NCBI RefSeq assembly: GCF_040183065.1
Contig: NC_091121.1
Location: forward strand, 61,164,287 to 61,228,286
From: Periplaneta americana
Taxonomy: Eukaryota; Arthropoda; Insecta; Blattodea; Blattidae
Length of the DNA stretch: 64,000 nt
Reading direction: 5' to 3'
The position numbers and the translations under genes are program-made. Shown here in pieces: positions 1 through 11,252 of this stretch. Within the stretch, counting starts at the first letter, position 1. The number at the start of each line of letters is the position of its first letter. The notes under the pieces are model-generated. The model did no database searches. It was not told the origin of the DNA and saw nothing but the letters and a program-made list of their open reading frames with translations.

Positions 1-480
1 CTTCGTTCCATTACTCTTTCATCGTATGATGACGCAGAATATCTGCATGGAAATATCACATGTACTTCGGTACATTAAAATATATACGTCCATAATAAGT
101 CTCACTATTGCTGCTAATGCATTGGCAGACACTTGGACGCGGCGCGGCGTAGCGAGGTAACTACCATGACGTTTATTACGCTGCCACGCACCTCGCAAAA
201 TGCGCGAGCGCCGACCGGCTCTCCGTGTATCCCGACGTGCTCTCTGCTCAGCATCTTAGTAGACGAGCGGCACCCGGCAAACAACCGTTCATTCGCGGCC
301 TGCTGCAACAACACGTGGTTACTGTATGTGGCCGTGCTTTGCAATGGCAGTTGCAGATAGTTCTGAAAATTCTCGAACTTTACTGACACGCCAGAGTAAA
401 GTAAAAACAAGATTGAAAATCTTAATCGTGTCGATTCTGTGAAATTATCGCCAAGTTTGTGTTTTAATCAGACTTCAAAC
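1..480 (+). promoter_or_regulatory. Upstream region and probable 5' UTR of the host gene
   Basis: This stretch precedes the ATG of exon 1. Positions about 125-330 are clearly richer in G+C and CpG than the surrounding AT-rich DNA, with runs such as GCGCGGCGTAGCGAG. That is the only such island next to the gene start, so a promoter or first untranslated exon is plausible here. I see no convincing TATA box, and the transcription start cannot be placed. Short open frames on both strands in this block look like a by-product of its composition. Confidence 0.3.
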
Positions 481-609
481 ATGTGGTGTCAAATTTTGTT
501 AGTGGTTATGATCACGAACTGTGCAGAGACATTGGCCCAAGAGGACGCAACGTCAGCTGCGATGTTGGATTTCTTCACATTGGCGCAGTGCGAAGCCCGG
601 TGCTATGCG
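481..609 (+). CDS. Exon 1 of a secreted or type I membrane protein: signal peptide plus first cysteines (Sevenless/ROS1-like candidate)
   Basis: The ATG at 481 (context aaacATG) opens 43 codons that end exactly at a GT donor (GCG|GTATGT at 609/610), leaving phase 0. The first 20 residues, MWCQILLVVMITNCAETLAQ, form a typical signal peptide. The mature part is acidic and polar and ends in QCEARCYA, a C-x3-C pair. The frame is open upstream to about 439, but without an ATG, so 481 is preferred. The following exons (48636, 57922, 60006, 60967) continue in matching phase. In the Sevenless/ROS1 family the mature N-terminus also begins with a C-x3-C pair, then more cysteines and an FN3 domain; that is family knowledge. 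The identity is inference: anosmin also starts with such cysteines, but its WAP domain is missing here. Confidence 0.55.
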
Positions 610-922
610 GTATGTTTCATTTGATCGAATTCATACTGTCATGCATGTAGTTGATTTTATTAAAACTTGTAAGAAGAAACTTAAGTTGTGGAAAACTAGT
701 ACGTGGTAGGGTAAAAACTGAATCCATTTTTGAATTCAGCATGTCGAAATTATTAATAAATACTTATTTTCTTACAAACCTCAGAAACATTAGATAATAG
801 GCCTAGCTAATTTATGTAAATTTGTAAAACAATTATGGTAATTACGTATATGTTTACTTAAATAGTGCAGTTCATGAATGAATTCGACTGTCCTTATTTA
901 TTCAATATTTGGTGTATCATTG

Positions 923-1055
923 TCTCTTTCCTTCTTTCTTTCTTTCTTCCTTTCTTTCTTTCTTTCTTTATTTGTTTCTTCCTTTCTTCCTTTCTTTCTT
1001 TCCTTCTATGTTTATTTGTTTGTTTCTTTGTTTGTTTGTTTCTTTCTTTCTTTAT
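923..1055. repeat. Polypyrimidine (TTTC)n/(TTTG)n microsatellite
   Basis: Imperfect tetranucleotide repeat of CTTT units grading into TTTG units. The phenylalanine- and leucine-rich open frames read across it are artefacts. Confidence 0.95.
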
Positions 1056-1336
1056 CCTCTCCTAAAGAATTACTGCTCTAATTAAAAATCTACTTTTGTG
1101 CTTGGGTTAACCATTAAAGGACGGTCTTAAAGGTTTAGATAGAAACACAAAAAAGAAGAAATTCAATATTTTTAGTCTCCTGAGTCCTGAGATATTTGTT
1201 TTATTTTTAAAGTTCAATATAATTCTACACTTTAAAAAAGTCACTGACATGAGAAAAAATGCTGAAAAAATTCTGCAGGTTACAGTTAGGGAAAAAATGC
1301 AGGTATATTATACTATACTTTGGGTCTCTGCACAAA

Positions 1337-1962
1337 CTCTTAAATCACAATCATGTATGAAGTGCTCGTGAGTGTCCAAGTGCCATAACCATACAGAACA
1401 ATCGGTAATATAACTGTTTTATAAATTCTAACTTTCAGATTTTTTGAGAGCAGACTGGATGACAAAAGCTTCTCAACCGAATAATAACAGGCATTTCCCA
1501 CATTTATTCTGCGTTTAACTTCCTCTCGAGTGGCATTTATACCTATTTGTTACTGTTGCTCCAAGATATTTGAATTTTTCCATCTTTTCAAACGATAAAT
1601 TTCCAATTTTTATATTTCCATTTCGTATTAGGCCTACGTTTGGTCACGAGACATAATCATATACTTTGTATTTTCGGGATTTACTTCCAAGCCTATCTTT
1701 TTATTTGCTTCAAGTAAAATTCCCGTGTTTTCCCTAATAGTTTGTTGATTTTCTCCTAATATATCCGCGTCATCAAGCAGCTGATGTAACCCGTTCAATT
1801 CCACAACATCTCTGTTATCCTAGACTTTTCTAATGGCATATTCTAGAGCTAAGTTAAAAAGTAAAGGTAATAGTGCATCTCCTTGCTTTAGCCCGCAGTG
1901 AATTGGAAAAACATCAGGCAGAAACTGGCCTATACGGACTCTGCTGTACATTTTAATTAATT
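1337..1962 (-). mobile_element. Non-LTR retrotransposon fragment (LINE family A), reverse-transcriptase palm and thumb region
   Basis: Read on the minus strand, about 1640-1830 gives a continuous frame containing LLDDADILGENQQTIREN and GLEVNPENTKYMIMSRD, which is the region after the catalytic YADD motif in a common insect LINE reverse transcriptase. The catalytic segment itself has decayed: LLDDAD stands where a Y-A-D-D-containing stretch is expected. Further downstream in the element (plus 1340-1630) the frame is broken by shifts. Copies at 47895-48160 and 12047-12300 carry the C-terminal end of the same family. Non-functional. Confidence 0.75.
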
Positions 1963-1977
1963 GAACTAGTTTTTAAA

Positions 1978-1978
1978 T

Positions 1979-2042
<64 letters not shown>
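1978..2042. repeat. (TAA)n microsatellite
   Basis: About 20 perfect TAA units directly after LINE A sequence. Confidence 0.98.
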
Positions 2043-2043
<1 letters not shown>

Positions 2044-3304
2044 CAATGAATTAAGTAAAATATTATTGAAGTAGGTCTAAGACAACCCCATGTACCCTTA
2101 GGGTACGCGTACTATAGATTGAATACCACTGGTCTAGACGATAGTTTTTCTTACCACTGGTTTTCACAGAGTAATAAGATGAAAAGCATACACATATTAT
2201 CTTCCTTGCTTCCGTCATATTAGAAGGCATTGGCGCGTGCCAATGGAAGCGACAGCGGAAAATATCCTTGGTACACGGCAAACAAAAGTAATCATGTATG
2301 CCTCTACACCAAGATAGAATGAAAATTATAAAGGGAATAGAACGTATTACTTTCGAATACCAAAAGATTTCCGTTAGTTTAATACTTTTTAGCGATTTTT
2401 CTGTAAATAAACCAGCGGGTTTGCCGTGAGTTAGCATACACTTGTAAACACAGTATGAATGTAGTTCAGACTTCGATGCTCGAGGAAGATTCCCGACTGA
2501 TATTATTTCTCTTATGTGTGTGTGAGATAGAGAGAGGCTTATCCCTGCTCATTTGAACTAAATATCTATTTATCATTGACAGCACTCGCTTACGACAACC
2601 GCGAACCGAGTTCAAATCTCGGCGGTATCATCTTCGTCTCGAAAAAGAGGACACTACTTGTGTTTGCGTGACGCCGAATCGATTGTCTACCATGATGGAT
2701 GTTCGTCGCGGTTTGACCAAAGATGGGTAGTTAGCAGTGGTGGTGGATTCTAGACGACACTTATAACTGCATAAGAATCATCAGACTCTTGCTTGCCCGA
2801 CGTGGACAGGACGACTCGTGTAGATCTGTAAGGTACGGCATATCACCGCCAGAGTATGGTTTCCGGGCAGTACAATCGGCATCCATTTCATCACAGGTGC
2901 ACATAAGACATAGGCTAGTTGGGCTGAAGTGCTAAAGAGTGCTCCATGTTTCGCCTGATAAGCAGCTTTTTCACGGATAGGAGCGGCTTCAGGGCGTGGT
3001 CTTCGTTAGGCACGCCCATCCTTCTCCCACAGAAATATTGAAAGTGCAGCAAAATGCAATTTAATTTATGCCATTATTTTTTCATATACTCAGCAATAAC
3101 TTCATAGCTTCTCTTATCACTGTACATAAACAAAAATTTTTTTCGTAATTTTATTTGTTAAAATTCATTAAAATAATTTACTGTTTGAAATACATTAGCG
3201 AAAGTAATGTAATGCTACAAAGTATATTTGGTGTTTTACGAAAATATACATTTTCAATGGCCTATACCGCATTTTTCCCTAAACTGTTGCACAGACTTTA
3301 TTCG
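2043..3304. other. Intronic DNA without an identifiable gene
   Basis: A 124-codon minus-strand open frame (2063-2437) matches no protein I recognise and has no coding-like features. The stretch near 2100-2135, with a CCCTTAGGGTACGCGTAC core and the words CCACTGG, resembles the end of a hAT-type MITE, but no partner end was found. 2566-3050 is moderately GC-rich and may be an old repeat; nothing specific is visible. Confidence 0.4.
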
Positions 3305-3464
3305 TGCTGGTTCACAATAAACCGGAAATGGAAAATAAATGTATTTAAATGTGAGCATTCACAATAGTTAATTGTGAATGCTTACATTTAAATACATTAT
3401 TTTAACAATATTTCCGTTCTCGTTCTCGTTGTCGTTTCCGTTTTCGGTTTATTGTGAATCAGCC
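3305..3464. mobile_element. Foldback (hairpin) element
   Basis: Two arms face each other around 3365: TGTATTTAAATGTGAGCATT on the left is mirrored by its near-complement on the right, and the outer words TTCACAATAAACC (3311) and GGTTTATTGTGAA (3446) are also complementary. The right arm carries extra purine/pyrimidine hexamers (CGTTCT repeats at 3415-3440), so the arms are unequal. A non-autonomous MITE is likely. Confidence 0.6.
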
Positions 3465-3632
3465 TTTACAAATTAATAGACCTACTATCATCAGTTCCAT
3501 CTATACAAAATAAATTCGCAGTTGATAAAACGTCATTAAATGACGCATAACAACCAGGAATCAACTGAAGTCGGACCATGGACCATAAATGCTCATAGTC
3601 TCCTTCGATGTCTTTCCGATTTTCTAGTAGGG

Positions 3633-3868
3633 TATTTTACGACGTTTTATCAACATTATTTAGCGTCTGAATGAGATGAAAGTGATAAATGTCGGTGAAA
3701 TGAGTCCGGGGTCCAGCACCGATAGTTACCAGCATTTGCTCATATTGAGTTGAGGGAAAACCCCAAAAAAACCTTAACCAGGAAACTTCCCCCGACCGAG
3801 AATCCAACCGGGGCCACCTAGTTTCGCGGCCAGACGCGCTAACCGTTACTCCACAGGTGTGGACTTTT
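3633..3868 (-). mobile_element. SINE-1 copy (tRNA-derived SINE), minus strand
   Basis: On the minus strand it starts TCCACACCTGTGGAGTAACG, followed by a degraded B box, the central GGTTTTCCCTCAAC motif, CTGGACCCCGGACTCATTTC, and the CGTCGTAAAATA tail. The same family occurs at 29197-29432, 35226-35479 and 41651-41909. No internal protein-coding capacity. Confidence 0.85.
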
Positions 3869-4092
3869 GCCGAATTTCTTAAAAGCTTCCAATGCTATGT
3901 CCAGTGGATAAAGCTGGTTCCATTTCTGACCATTGGTTTCTCTATTAAATGGGTTTGGAAAACAGAAGAATCATTCAGAAATGTTCAAACACAGATTAAT
4001 TTAATCACTTACACATAACAATTAATATTTTATATTTTTTACATATTTATAATTTCTCCGTAGATTATACAGAATGTTTATATATATTTTTT

Positions 4093-4325
4093 TAGTTGGT
4101 CATTTAACGACGCTCTATCCAGTACTAGGTTATTTAGCTTCGATGAGATCGGTGATAGCGATATGGTATTTGGCGAGATGAGGCCGAGGATTTGCCATAG
4201 ATTACCTGGCATCACCTTACAGTTGGCGAAAACCTCGGAAAAAACCCAACCAGGTAATTAGCACAAGCGGGGATCGAACCCACACCCGAGCGAAACTTCA
4301 GACCGGGAGGCAAGCGCTGTATATA
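4093..4325 (-). mobile_element. SINE-2 copy, minus strand, head truncated
   Basis: Matches the SINE-2 family (also at 23438-23670, 41316-41572 and 15921-16030). The 3' tail lies on the left (GGTCATTTAACGACGCT), then the GATGAGGCCGAGGATT body, the central AACCTCGGAAAAAACCCAAC segment and a tRNA-like B box at about 4265-4285. The tRNA head stops at about 4318, just before the TA-flanked mariner element at 4328. Confidence 0.8.
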
Positions 4326-4327
4326 TA

Positions 4328-5821
4328 CAGGGTGTTTCAAAAATACGGGGCATAATTTCAGGTATGTATTTCCCACATGTAGACAATCAAAATAGTTCAT
4401 TACAACATGTGTCCGAAAATGCTTCATTTCCGAGTTATGGCCTTCACAACATTGAAATTCACCGGAACGTTTTTCTTTCCGCAGGTTGTTGTCATTACAG
4501 AAGATGTTCAAAATGTCCACCTCCTGCTTGAATACAGACCTCACATAGATGTCTCATTGACCTGCGAACACGATCCCAAACTCCAGGAGTATTGTGTATG
4601 TCCTCAGAACATGCCACAATTCGATTCCGAAGGGATTCCAAATTAGGCACCGGAGACGAATAAACCAATAATTTTAAATGGCCCCACAAGTAGAAATCGA
4701 GAGGGTTCAGATCAGGTGAGCGTGGAGGCCAAGCAATTGGGCCACCTCTACCTATCCATCGATCAGGAAACCTTCGATCCAAGTACCGGCGAGCCGTACG
4801 ACTGAAGTGTGCAGGAGCGCCATCATGCAAGAAGTAAATGTGTTGACGATTGATCAGTGGAGTGTCTTCTAAAACATGAGGTATGGTGTTTTCCAGGAAG
4901 TTTGTGTACGCCTGCCCCGTAAGTCTGTTTACAAGTACATGGAGTCCAACTAATCGATCACCAATGATACCGGCCCACATGTTGAGGGAGAACCGCACCT
5001 GGTGATGAGATGGAACAGTTGCACGTGGGTTTTCATACGCCATACGCCATACATGCTGATTGTGGAAATTTGTTATGCCATCTCGTGTGAACTGTGCTTC
5101 ATCTGTAAATAATACTAAGGCAGGAAAGTTCGGATTTACACCACTCTGCTGCAAGAACCACTGACAGAACCTAACTCGTGCAGGGTAATCTGCTGGTGAC
5201 TGGGCCTGTACACGTTGCAAATGATAAGGATACAATTGATACTCTTTCAACAGTCTCCAGACAGTCGTATGAGGAGCATTGACTTGCAACGCTACCCTTC
5301 GTGTGCTGATAGAAGGAGTCATGTTCACAGCCTCCAGAATCTCCTCCTGTCCTTCTGGAGTTGTAGATCTTGGTCGTCCCCTTCCCAAACCAGGAGAGTT
5401 AAATTTTCCATACTCGCACAGACGGTAATGGAGACGTACAAATGTCTTCCGATCTGGACATTGTCGCTGTGGGTACCTCTCCTGCTACAAACGACGAGCC
5501 AGCGCAGCATTGCCGTCCGCCTTACCTTACATGAAGTGTATCTCTGCCAGCTCTTGATTTGAATACATGTCGCACAGTGTAACGCCTGCACAACACTGAA
5601 TGTAACCTTCGCCTCGGAATGAACTGTCAGAGTGCCCTCTTAATGTCTCCTTTGACGGCAACGACCTGCGGAAAGAAAAACGTTCCGGTGAATTTCAATG
5701 TTGTGAAGGCCATAACTCGGAAATAAAGCATTTCCGGACACATGTTGTAATGAACTATTTTGATTGTCTACATGTGGGAAATACATACCTGAAATTATGC
5801 CCCGTATTTTTAAACATCCTG
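4328..5821 (-). mobile_element. Tc1/mariner-superfamily transposon, copy 1
   Basis: The element begins CAGGGTGTTTCAAAAATACG and ends with the complement of nearly the same sequence, flanked on both sides by TA (4326-4327 and 5822-5823). The terminal inverted repeats are long, about 165 bp (4328-4500 against 5650-5821). The minus strand carries one transposase pseudogene. A close copy lies at 49881-51356 with the same TA flanks. Confidence 0.92.
4495..5560 (-). pseudogene. Tc1/mariner transposase, almost intact but with two stops in the N-terminal part
   Basis: From about 5484 down to 4495 the minus strand encodes an uninterrupted transposase that includes a basic GRGRPRSTTPEGQEEILEAV linker, a second helix-turn-helix (ISTRRVALQVNAPHTTVWRL) and the DDE-type catalytic core: LFTDEAQFTRDG, FLHDGAPAHFS and WPPRSPDLNPLDFYLWGH. 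The three presumed catalytic Asp residues are visible, with 36 residues between the second and third. The N-terminal helix-turn-helix reads in the same frame but contains TAG at 5485-5487 and TAA at 5527-5529. Both stops are also present in the copy at 49881-51356. Either translation starts below the TAG on a shortened protein, or a dead copy was mobilised in trans. Confidence 0.9.
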
Positions 5822-5823
5822 TA

Positions 5824-6575
5824 TATATATATACTAAATGTCAGGTGTGAGCAGTATGGAATGAAGATAAATGCAAACAAGACGAAGACCAAGGTTGTCG
5901 CAAAAAAAATAAAGAAGGTACTCGTAAACTTGCGAATTCTAAATGAGGCAGTAGAGCAAGTGAACAGCTTCAGATACTTGGGATGTACTATAAGCAGTAA
6001 TATGAGCTGCAGCCAGGAAGTCAAAAGGAGGATAGCAATGGCAAAAGAAGCTTTTAATAGAAAAAGGATTATCTTCTGCGGACCTCAGGAAAAAGAACTA
6101 AGGAAGAGACTAGTGTAGTGAAGTGCTTTGTGTGGACTGGGGCAGAAAATGGACATTACGACGAAGTGAAAAGGAACGACAAGAAACATTTGAAATGTGG
6201 ATATGGAGAAGAATGGAGCGTGTAAAGTTGACAGACACAATAAGAAATGAAGTTGTGTTGGAAAGAGTGGGTGAAGAAAGAATGTTGCTGAAACTGATCA
6301 GAAAGAGAAAAATAAATTGGTTGGGTCACTGGCTGAGAAGAAACTGCCTACTGAAGGATGCTCTGGAAGGAATGTTAAATGGGAGAAGAGTTCGGGGCAG
6401 AAGAAGATATCAGATGATAGACGACATTAAGATATGTGGATCATATGCGGAGACTAAGAGGAAGGCAGAAAATAGGAAAGATTGGAGAATTCTGGGTTTG
6501 CAATATATAAAATTTATAGTGTTATATGGATATTTAAAATATGATGGGGCATACGGATCCTTAAATAAGAAATAA
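5824..6575 (+). pseudogene. LINE family B reverse-transcriptase C-terminus, frameshifted
   Basis: Two overlapping frames (to 6118, then from 6123) give the C-terminal part of a non-LTR retrotransposon polyprotein: MKINANKTKTKVV, SFRYLGCTISSNMSCSQEVK, then RRMERVKLTDTIRNEVVLER and INWLGHWLRRNCLLKDALEG, ending near DWRILGLQ. The frameshift falls at about 6118. The catalytic YADD part is absent, so it is a 5'-truncated, inactive copy. Relatives: 39270-40025 (-), 54598-54870 (+), 57300-57510 (-) and 63818-64000 (+). Confidence 0.85.
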
Positions 6576-6655
6576 AATATTATTTTAAACATGAAGATAC
6601 AATTAATCTTTAGTGATATTCGTGATCACAATATATTTTGATCAGGAGTGATATA

Positions 6656-8400
6656 GGGTAAACATTGGTAATTTCGTGATAATTTCATGAAAATTAATTT
6701 AAAATGCAAATGTGTAAATATATCCTTATTCCGATTTTTTCACCTAAAAGACGATAACTTGCTGCACAAATTTGGAGGCATAAAAGATTGGATACGTTCT
6801 TGAATATGTGCCAAAAACCACTTTTACAACTTAAGCTGAAAGGTTGGTTATTTCGTGATAACCTTGATAATTTCGTGATATTGCATTGATAATTTCGTGA
6901 GAGGTAGAAGAATTGTGGAAAAATTCATTAAAGTCAAATGAAATTCTCATTTATTGTTACAAGACTTCAAGCATAGTAATTCCGTCTAATATTCATAGCA
7001 AGAAAACATAGAAATACATATCAACACATAATAAGAATGAAATCAAAGTAAAAATTGAAATTGAAAAGGGATCTTCTTTGCCCTGAAAGGGTGAACACTT
7101 TTATTACGGACTTTACTATAGCCTATATTACTTGGGTAACTCCAAAAGTAATACATAACGTTTGTTTAAAAATTATATTTTTATCCTACAGCTTTGCTAT
7201 TTTCACAGAATGTAGATGCATCCTTAGGGAACAAAATGTCACTTTCCCACATAATCCCTGTCCCTTTCAAATGCCTTACGTAACCTAGGAACGAGGGCCT
7301 GTAGACCAGCACGGTAAAAATCTGGACCAACACGTCTGAGCCACTATTTAGCAGCGTGCACAAGGGAGTCATCTTCTAACCTCGTTCCGCGAAGGGATCC
7401 TTCAGTTTACCAAAGAGATGGTAATCGCACGGTACCAGTTCAGGACTGTAAGGCGGCTGTTTCAGTGTTGTCTATCCGAATTTTCTGGTCTGGTCTGTGG
7501 TCGTGTGACTGACATATGGCTGTGCGTTGTCGTGCAATAGCAGAACATCCTGCTTCTCCCGATGTCGTCGAACACGACTCAGTCGAACTTGAATTTTCTT
7601 GAGAGTTGCAACATACCCGTCAGAATTAATGGTGGTTCCGTGAGGCATGATGTCCACAAGCAAGAGTCCTTCTGATTCGAAAAACACAGAAGCCATAACG
7701 TTTCCTGCCGAAGGTGTACTCTTGAATTTCTATTTCTTTGGTGAATTTGCTTAATGCCACTCCATTGTCTGCCTCTGTCTCCGGTCCAAAATGGTGGAGC
7801 CATGTTCCATCTTCTGTCACAATTCTTGCAAGTAAGTCATCTAGCACTTATCATTGACAGAAGCTACATTGAACCCATTGCGTCTCCGTTTTCTTTTTTG
7901 TTATCACATCTTGTCTTCAGATTTCTAAAATTCCTATTGTAATACATTTTATACTATTTTAAAAATTGTAACACTTAATGCTCAACAAAATTTCGCCTCA
8001 AACAGCTAAGATTTCTATCAGTAAAACTAAGCCTATATGGCGTCTACAGATGTATCTAAAATTCCAAAAACATTTCCTAAAATTTCATGAAGATACAATA
8101 AATCTTTGTACCAAATATCATATGCTTACCTTTAGTAATAAGCCTTTAATGTAATTACAAACATCCACAAAATTTGTATGCCTGAGAAGTCGACGCAAAC
8201 TTGCTCTCGCCAAACATAAAAGCTCACTGAAGCAACTACAATAGTCACACAAAGCTTAGCTGTATGTTTCTGGAAACTGGACAACATACGCAATCCGTTG
8301 GCGGAAATTTGGATCTCGTAACACCATTGGTTAGTTCACAAAAGAGCAAAGAAAAAGTATCACGAAATAACCACTGCCACGAAATTACCAATGTTTACCC
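6656..8400. mobile_element. Composite TIR element, copy 1 (carries a mariner relic)
   Basis: The element starts GGGTAAACATTGGTAATTTC after TA (6654-6655) and ends with the inverted complement ...ATTACCAATGTTTACCC before TA (8401-8402). Subterminal TTTCGTGATAA-like words repeat at least five times in the first 260 bp and twice as complements near the right end; they look like transposase-binding repeats. The interior contains a mariner relic (about 7131-7850). No gene belonging to the outer element is visible, so it is non-autonomous. Copy 2 lies at 9503-11252. Confidence 0.85.
7131..7850 (-). pseudogene. Mariner transposase relic inside composite element copy 1
   Basis: The left end resembles a mariner terminus (CTTGGGTAACTCCAAAAGTA at 7131). 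On the minus strand three frames in turn give fragments of a mariner transposase: LLARIVTEDGTWLHHFGPET, EGLLLVDIMPHGTTINSDGY and DVLLLHDNAQPYVSHTT. The HDN motif is the second catalytic block of the DD34D family. Several frameshifts and the absence of the C-terminal third make it dead. Confidence 0.8.
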
Positions 8401-8402
8401 TA

Positions 8403-9500
8403 CACAGTTTTTTAAAGCCACTATTAACAATAGAAAAAAATATTTAATTATGGTTCAAATTATTTACTTCCAGGGTACAATTAAACTTATACCTATAATT
8501 AGGTAAATGCAGGCGTCAAGATTTTATAAATTTATTTTTCACACATTGTGGTCAATAATAAATATTGAATTAGTATAAATGGATAACTTATTTTCAAATA
8601 ACATAACCTCATTATTTTAGCCATAATATGTTAAACACAATTTTATTAAAATGTGTAGTACAACGTGTTCATTTAAGTAGAGTTTAGTAAATACAATAAG
8701 GAGTAATACAAAAAAATGTTATTTATATATATTTTCAAGCATTATTATTTAAATAACAAAAATAGTAACGCTATATATGTAATGCATTTGAGAGGAAAAA
8801 CACTTAATTCAGAAGCCATTTTTGAACATGACGAAGTCAAAATCGCATTGAAAAGCACGAATATATAGTCACTTATTTTCTCTATTTCTGATTGTGGCGC
8901 CAATATTAGGAGCTACAAGTACGTACTATTCGCACATGTTCCTTCGCCCCTAATTAAATTAGGCACAACTCAACGCTTTGCCTGCTAGCATTAATAGCAG
9001 TGTCTTGCGTAAGTACTGTAGTAGGCTACGTAATTAAATGCTGAAACGGTATAATTGTACTTTGAAATTGATTTATCTCTTTAAATGTAGTTAGTAATTG
9101 TGTAAGAATCCGTCACCTTGAAAGTGATTTTCTCCGTTTCCAACGAATTGTGTATATTAAAAGAGCTATCTAAATATTTATAAAAAAATAGAAGAGAACA
9201 ATCGGTTATTTAATGTTTTTTTATCAATTGCAACATTCATATTTAAAATCACATTATTTATTAAATTGAAAATATGTCATGTTGACTTGAAAACATGAAG
9301 CGATGTTAATATGACTAAAGTAAGTTTATTCGTACAGCGTCAGTTTCCGAAAATTCGGCGAAATTTATATATTTCATGGCAAGAGGAATATGAAACGTCT
9401 ATTACTGAACAACACAGGTCCTACTGGGAGAAATATCAAACCTTTTTATCAAGTATATAGATGGTATTGAACAGCCACCTCGTATGTCGAAATATTCAAA
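8403..9500. other. Spacer between the two composite elements, no gene seen
   Basis: AT-rich intronic sequence. No open frame of note, no recognisable repeat family and no splice-compatible exon. Confidence 0.5.
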
Positions 9501-9502
9501 TA

Positions 9503-11252
9503 GGGTAAACATTGGTAATTTCGTGATAATTTCATGAAAATTAATTTAAAATGCAAATGTGTAAATATATCCTTATTCCGATTTTTTCATCTAAAAGACG
9601 ATAATTTGCTGTACAAATCTGGAGACATAAAAGATTGGACACGTTCTTGAACAAGTGCCAAAAACCACTTTTACAACTTAAGCTGAAAGGTTGCTTATTT
9701 CGTGATAACCTCGATAATTTCGTGATATTACATTGATAATTTCGTGAGAGGTAGAAGAATTGTGGAAAAATTCATTAAAGTCAAATGAAATTCTCATTTA
9801 TTGTTACAAGACTTCAAACATAGTAATTCCGTCTAATATTCATAGCAAGAAAACATAGAAATACATATCAACACATAATAAGAATGAAATCAAAGTAAAA
9901 ATTGAAATTGAAAAGGGATCTTCTTTGCCCTGAAAGGGTGAACACTTTTATTACGGACTTTACTATAGCCTATATTACTAGGGTAACTCCAAAAGTAATG
10001 CATAACATTTGTTTAAAAATTATATTTTTATCCTACAGCTTTGCTATTTTCACAGAATGTAGATACATCCTTTAGGAACAAAATGCCACTTTTCCACATA
10101 ATCCCCGTCCCTTTCAATTGCCTTATGTAATCTAGGAACGAGGGTCTGTAGACCAGCACGGTAAAAGTCTGGACCAATTCTTTAGCAGCGTGCACAAGAG
10201 AGTAATCTTCTAACCTCGTTCCGCGAAGGGATCCTTCAGTTTACCAAAGAGATGGTAATCGCACGGTGCCAGTTCAGGACTGTAAGGCGGCTGTTTCAGT
10301 GTTGTCTATCCGAATTTTCTGGTCTGGTCTGTGGTCGTGTGACTGACATATGGCTGTACGTTGTCGTGCAATAGCAGAACATCCTGCTTCTCCCGATGTC
10401 GTCGAACACGACTCAGTCGAACTTGAAGTTTCTTGAGAGTGCCACATAAGCGTCAGAATTAATGGTGGTTCCGTGTGGCATGATGTCCACAAGCAAGAGT
10501 CCTTCTGAATCGAAAAACACAGTAGCCATAACTTTTCTTGCCGAAGGTGCACTTTTGAATTTCTATTTCTTTGGTGAATTTGCATGATGCCACTCCACTG
10601 TCTGCCTCTGTCTACAGTCCAAAATGGTGGAGCCATGTTTCATCTTCTGTCACAATTCTTGCAAGTCATCTAGCACTTATCATTGGGACTTAGCATGATA
10701 ACAAATAAAACAGAAGCTACACTGAACCCATTGCGTCCCCCTTTTCTTTTTGTTATCAAATTTTATCTTCAGATGTCTAAAATTCGTATTGTAATACAAA
10801 TTTTAAAATAGTATAAAATATAACGCTTAATGCTCAACAAAATTTCGCCTCAAACAGCTAAGATTTCTATCACTAAAGCTAAGCCTATATGGCGATTACA
10901 GCTGTATCTAAAATACCAAAAACATTTCCTAAAATTTCATTAAGATATAATAAATCATTGTACCAAATATCATATACTTACCTTTAGTAATAAGCTTGTA
11001 ATGTAATTACAAACATCCACAAAATTTGTACGCCTGAGAAGTCGACGCTAACTTGCTCTCTCCAAACATAAAAGCTCACTGAAGCAGCTACAATAGTCAC
11101 ACAAAGCGTAGCTGTATGTTTCTGGAAACCGGACAACATATGCAATCCCTTGGCGGAAGTTTGAATCTCGTAACACCATTGGTTAGTTCACGAAAGAGCA
11201 AAGAAAAAGTATCACGAAATAGTCACTGCCACGAAATTACCAATGTTTACCC
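9503..11252. mobile_element. Composite TIR element, copy 2
   Basis: Starts GGGTAAACATTGGTAATTTC after TA (9501-9502) and ends ...CCAATGTTTACCC before TA (11253-11254). It aligns with copy 1 from end to end by eye, with scattered substitutions and small indels, including the internal mariner relic. The two copies lie about 1.1 kb apart in the same orientation. Each has its own TA flank and the spacer is unrelated, so they look like two insertions rather than one tandem duplication. Confidence 0.85.
9979..10690 (-). pseudogene. Mariner transposase relic inside composite element copy 2
   Basis: Same relic as at 7131-7850, with the same left mariner-like end (CTAGGGTAACTCCAAAAGTA) and the same decayed transposase blocks on the minus strand. 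Sharing the relic and its breaks means the mariner had inserted and degenerated in the parent element before the outer element was copied. Confidence 0.8.

Noticed and set aside
923-1081. Phenylalanine/leucine-rich membrane-like proteins
   Set aside because: Translation of a TTTC/TTTG microsatellite.
2063-2437. 124-codon minus-strand gene
   Set aside because: No family resemblance, no splice context, and it overlaps repeat-like sequence at its 3' end.
6656-11252. Tandem segmental duplication of one element
   Set aside because: Each copy has its own TA flanks, and the 1.1-kb spacer is unrelated to either side, so independent insertions explain it better.
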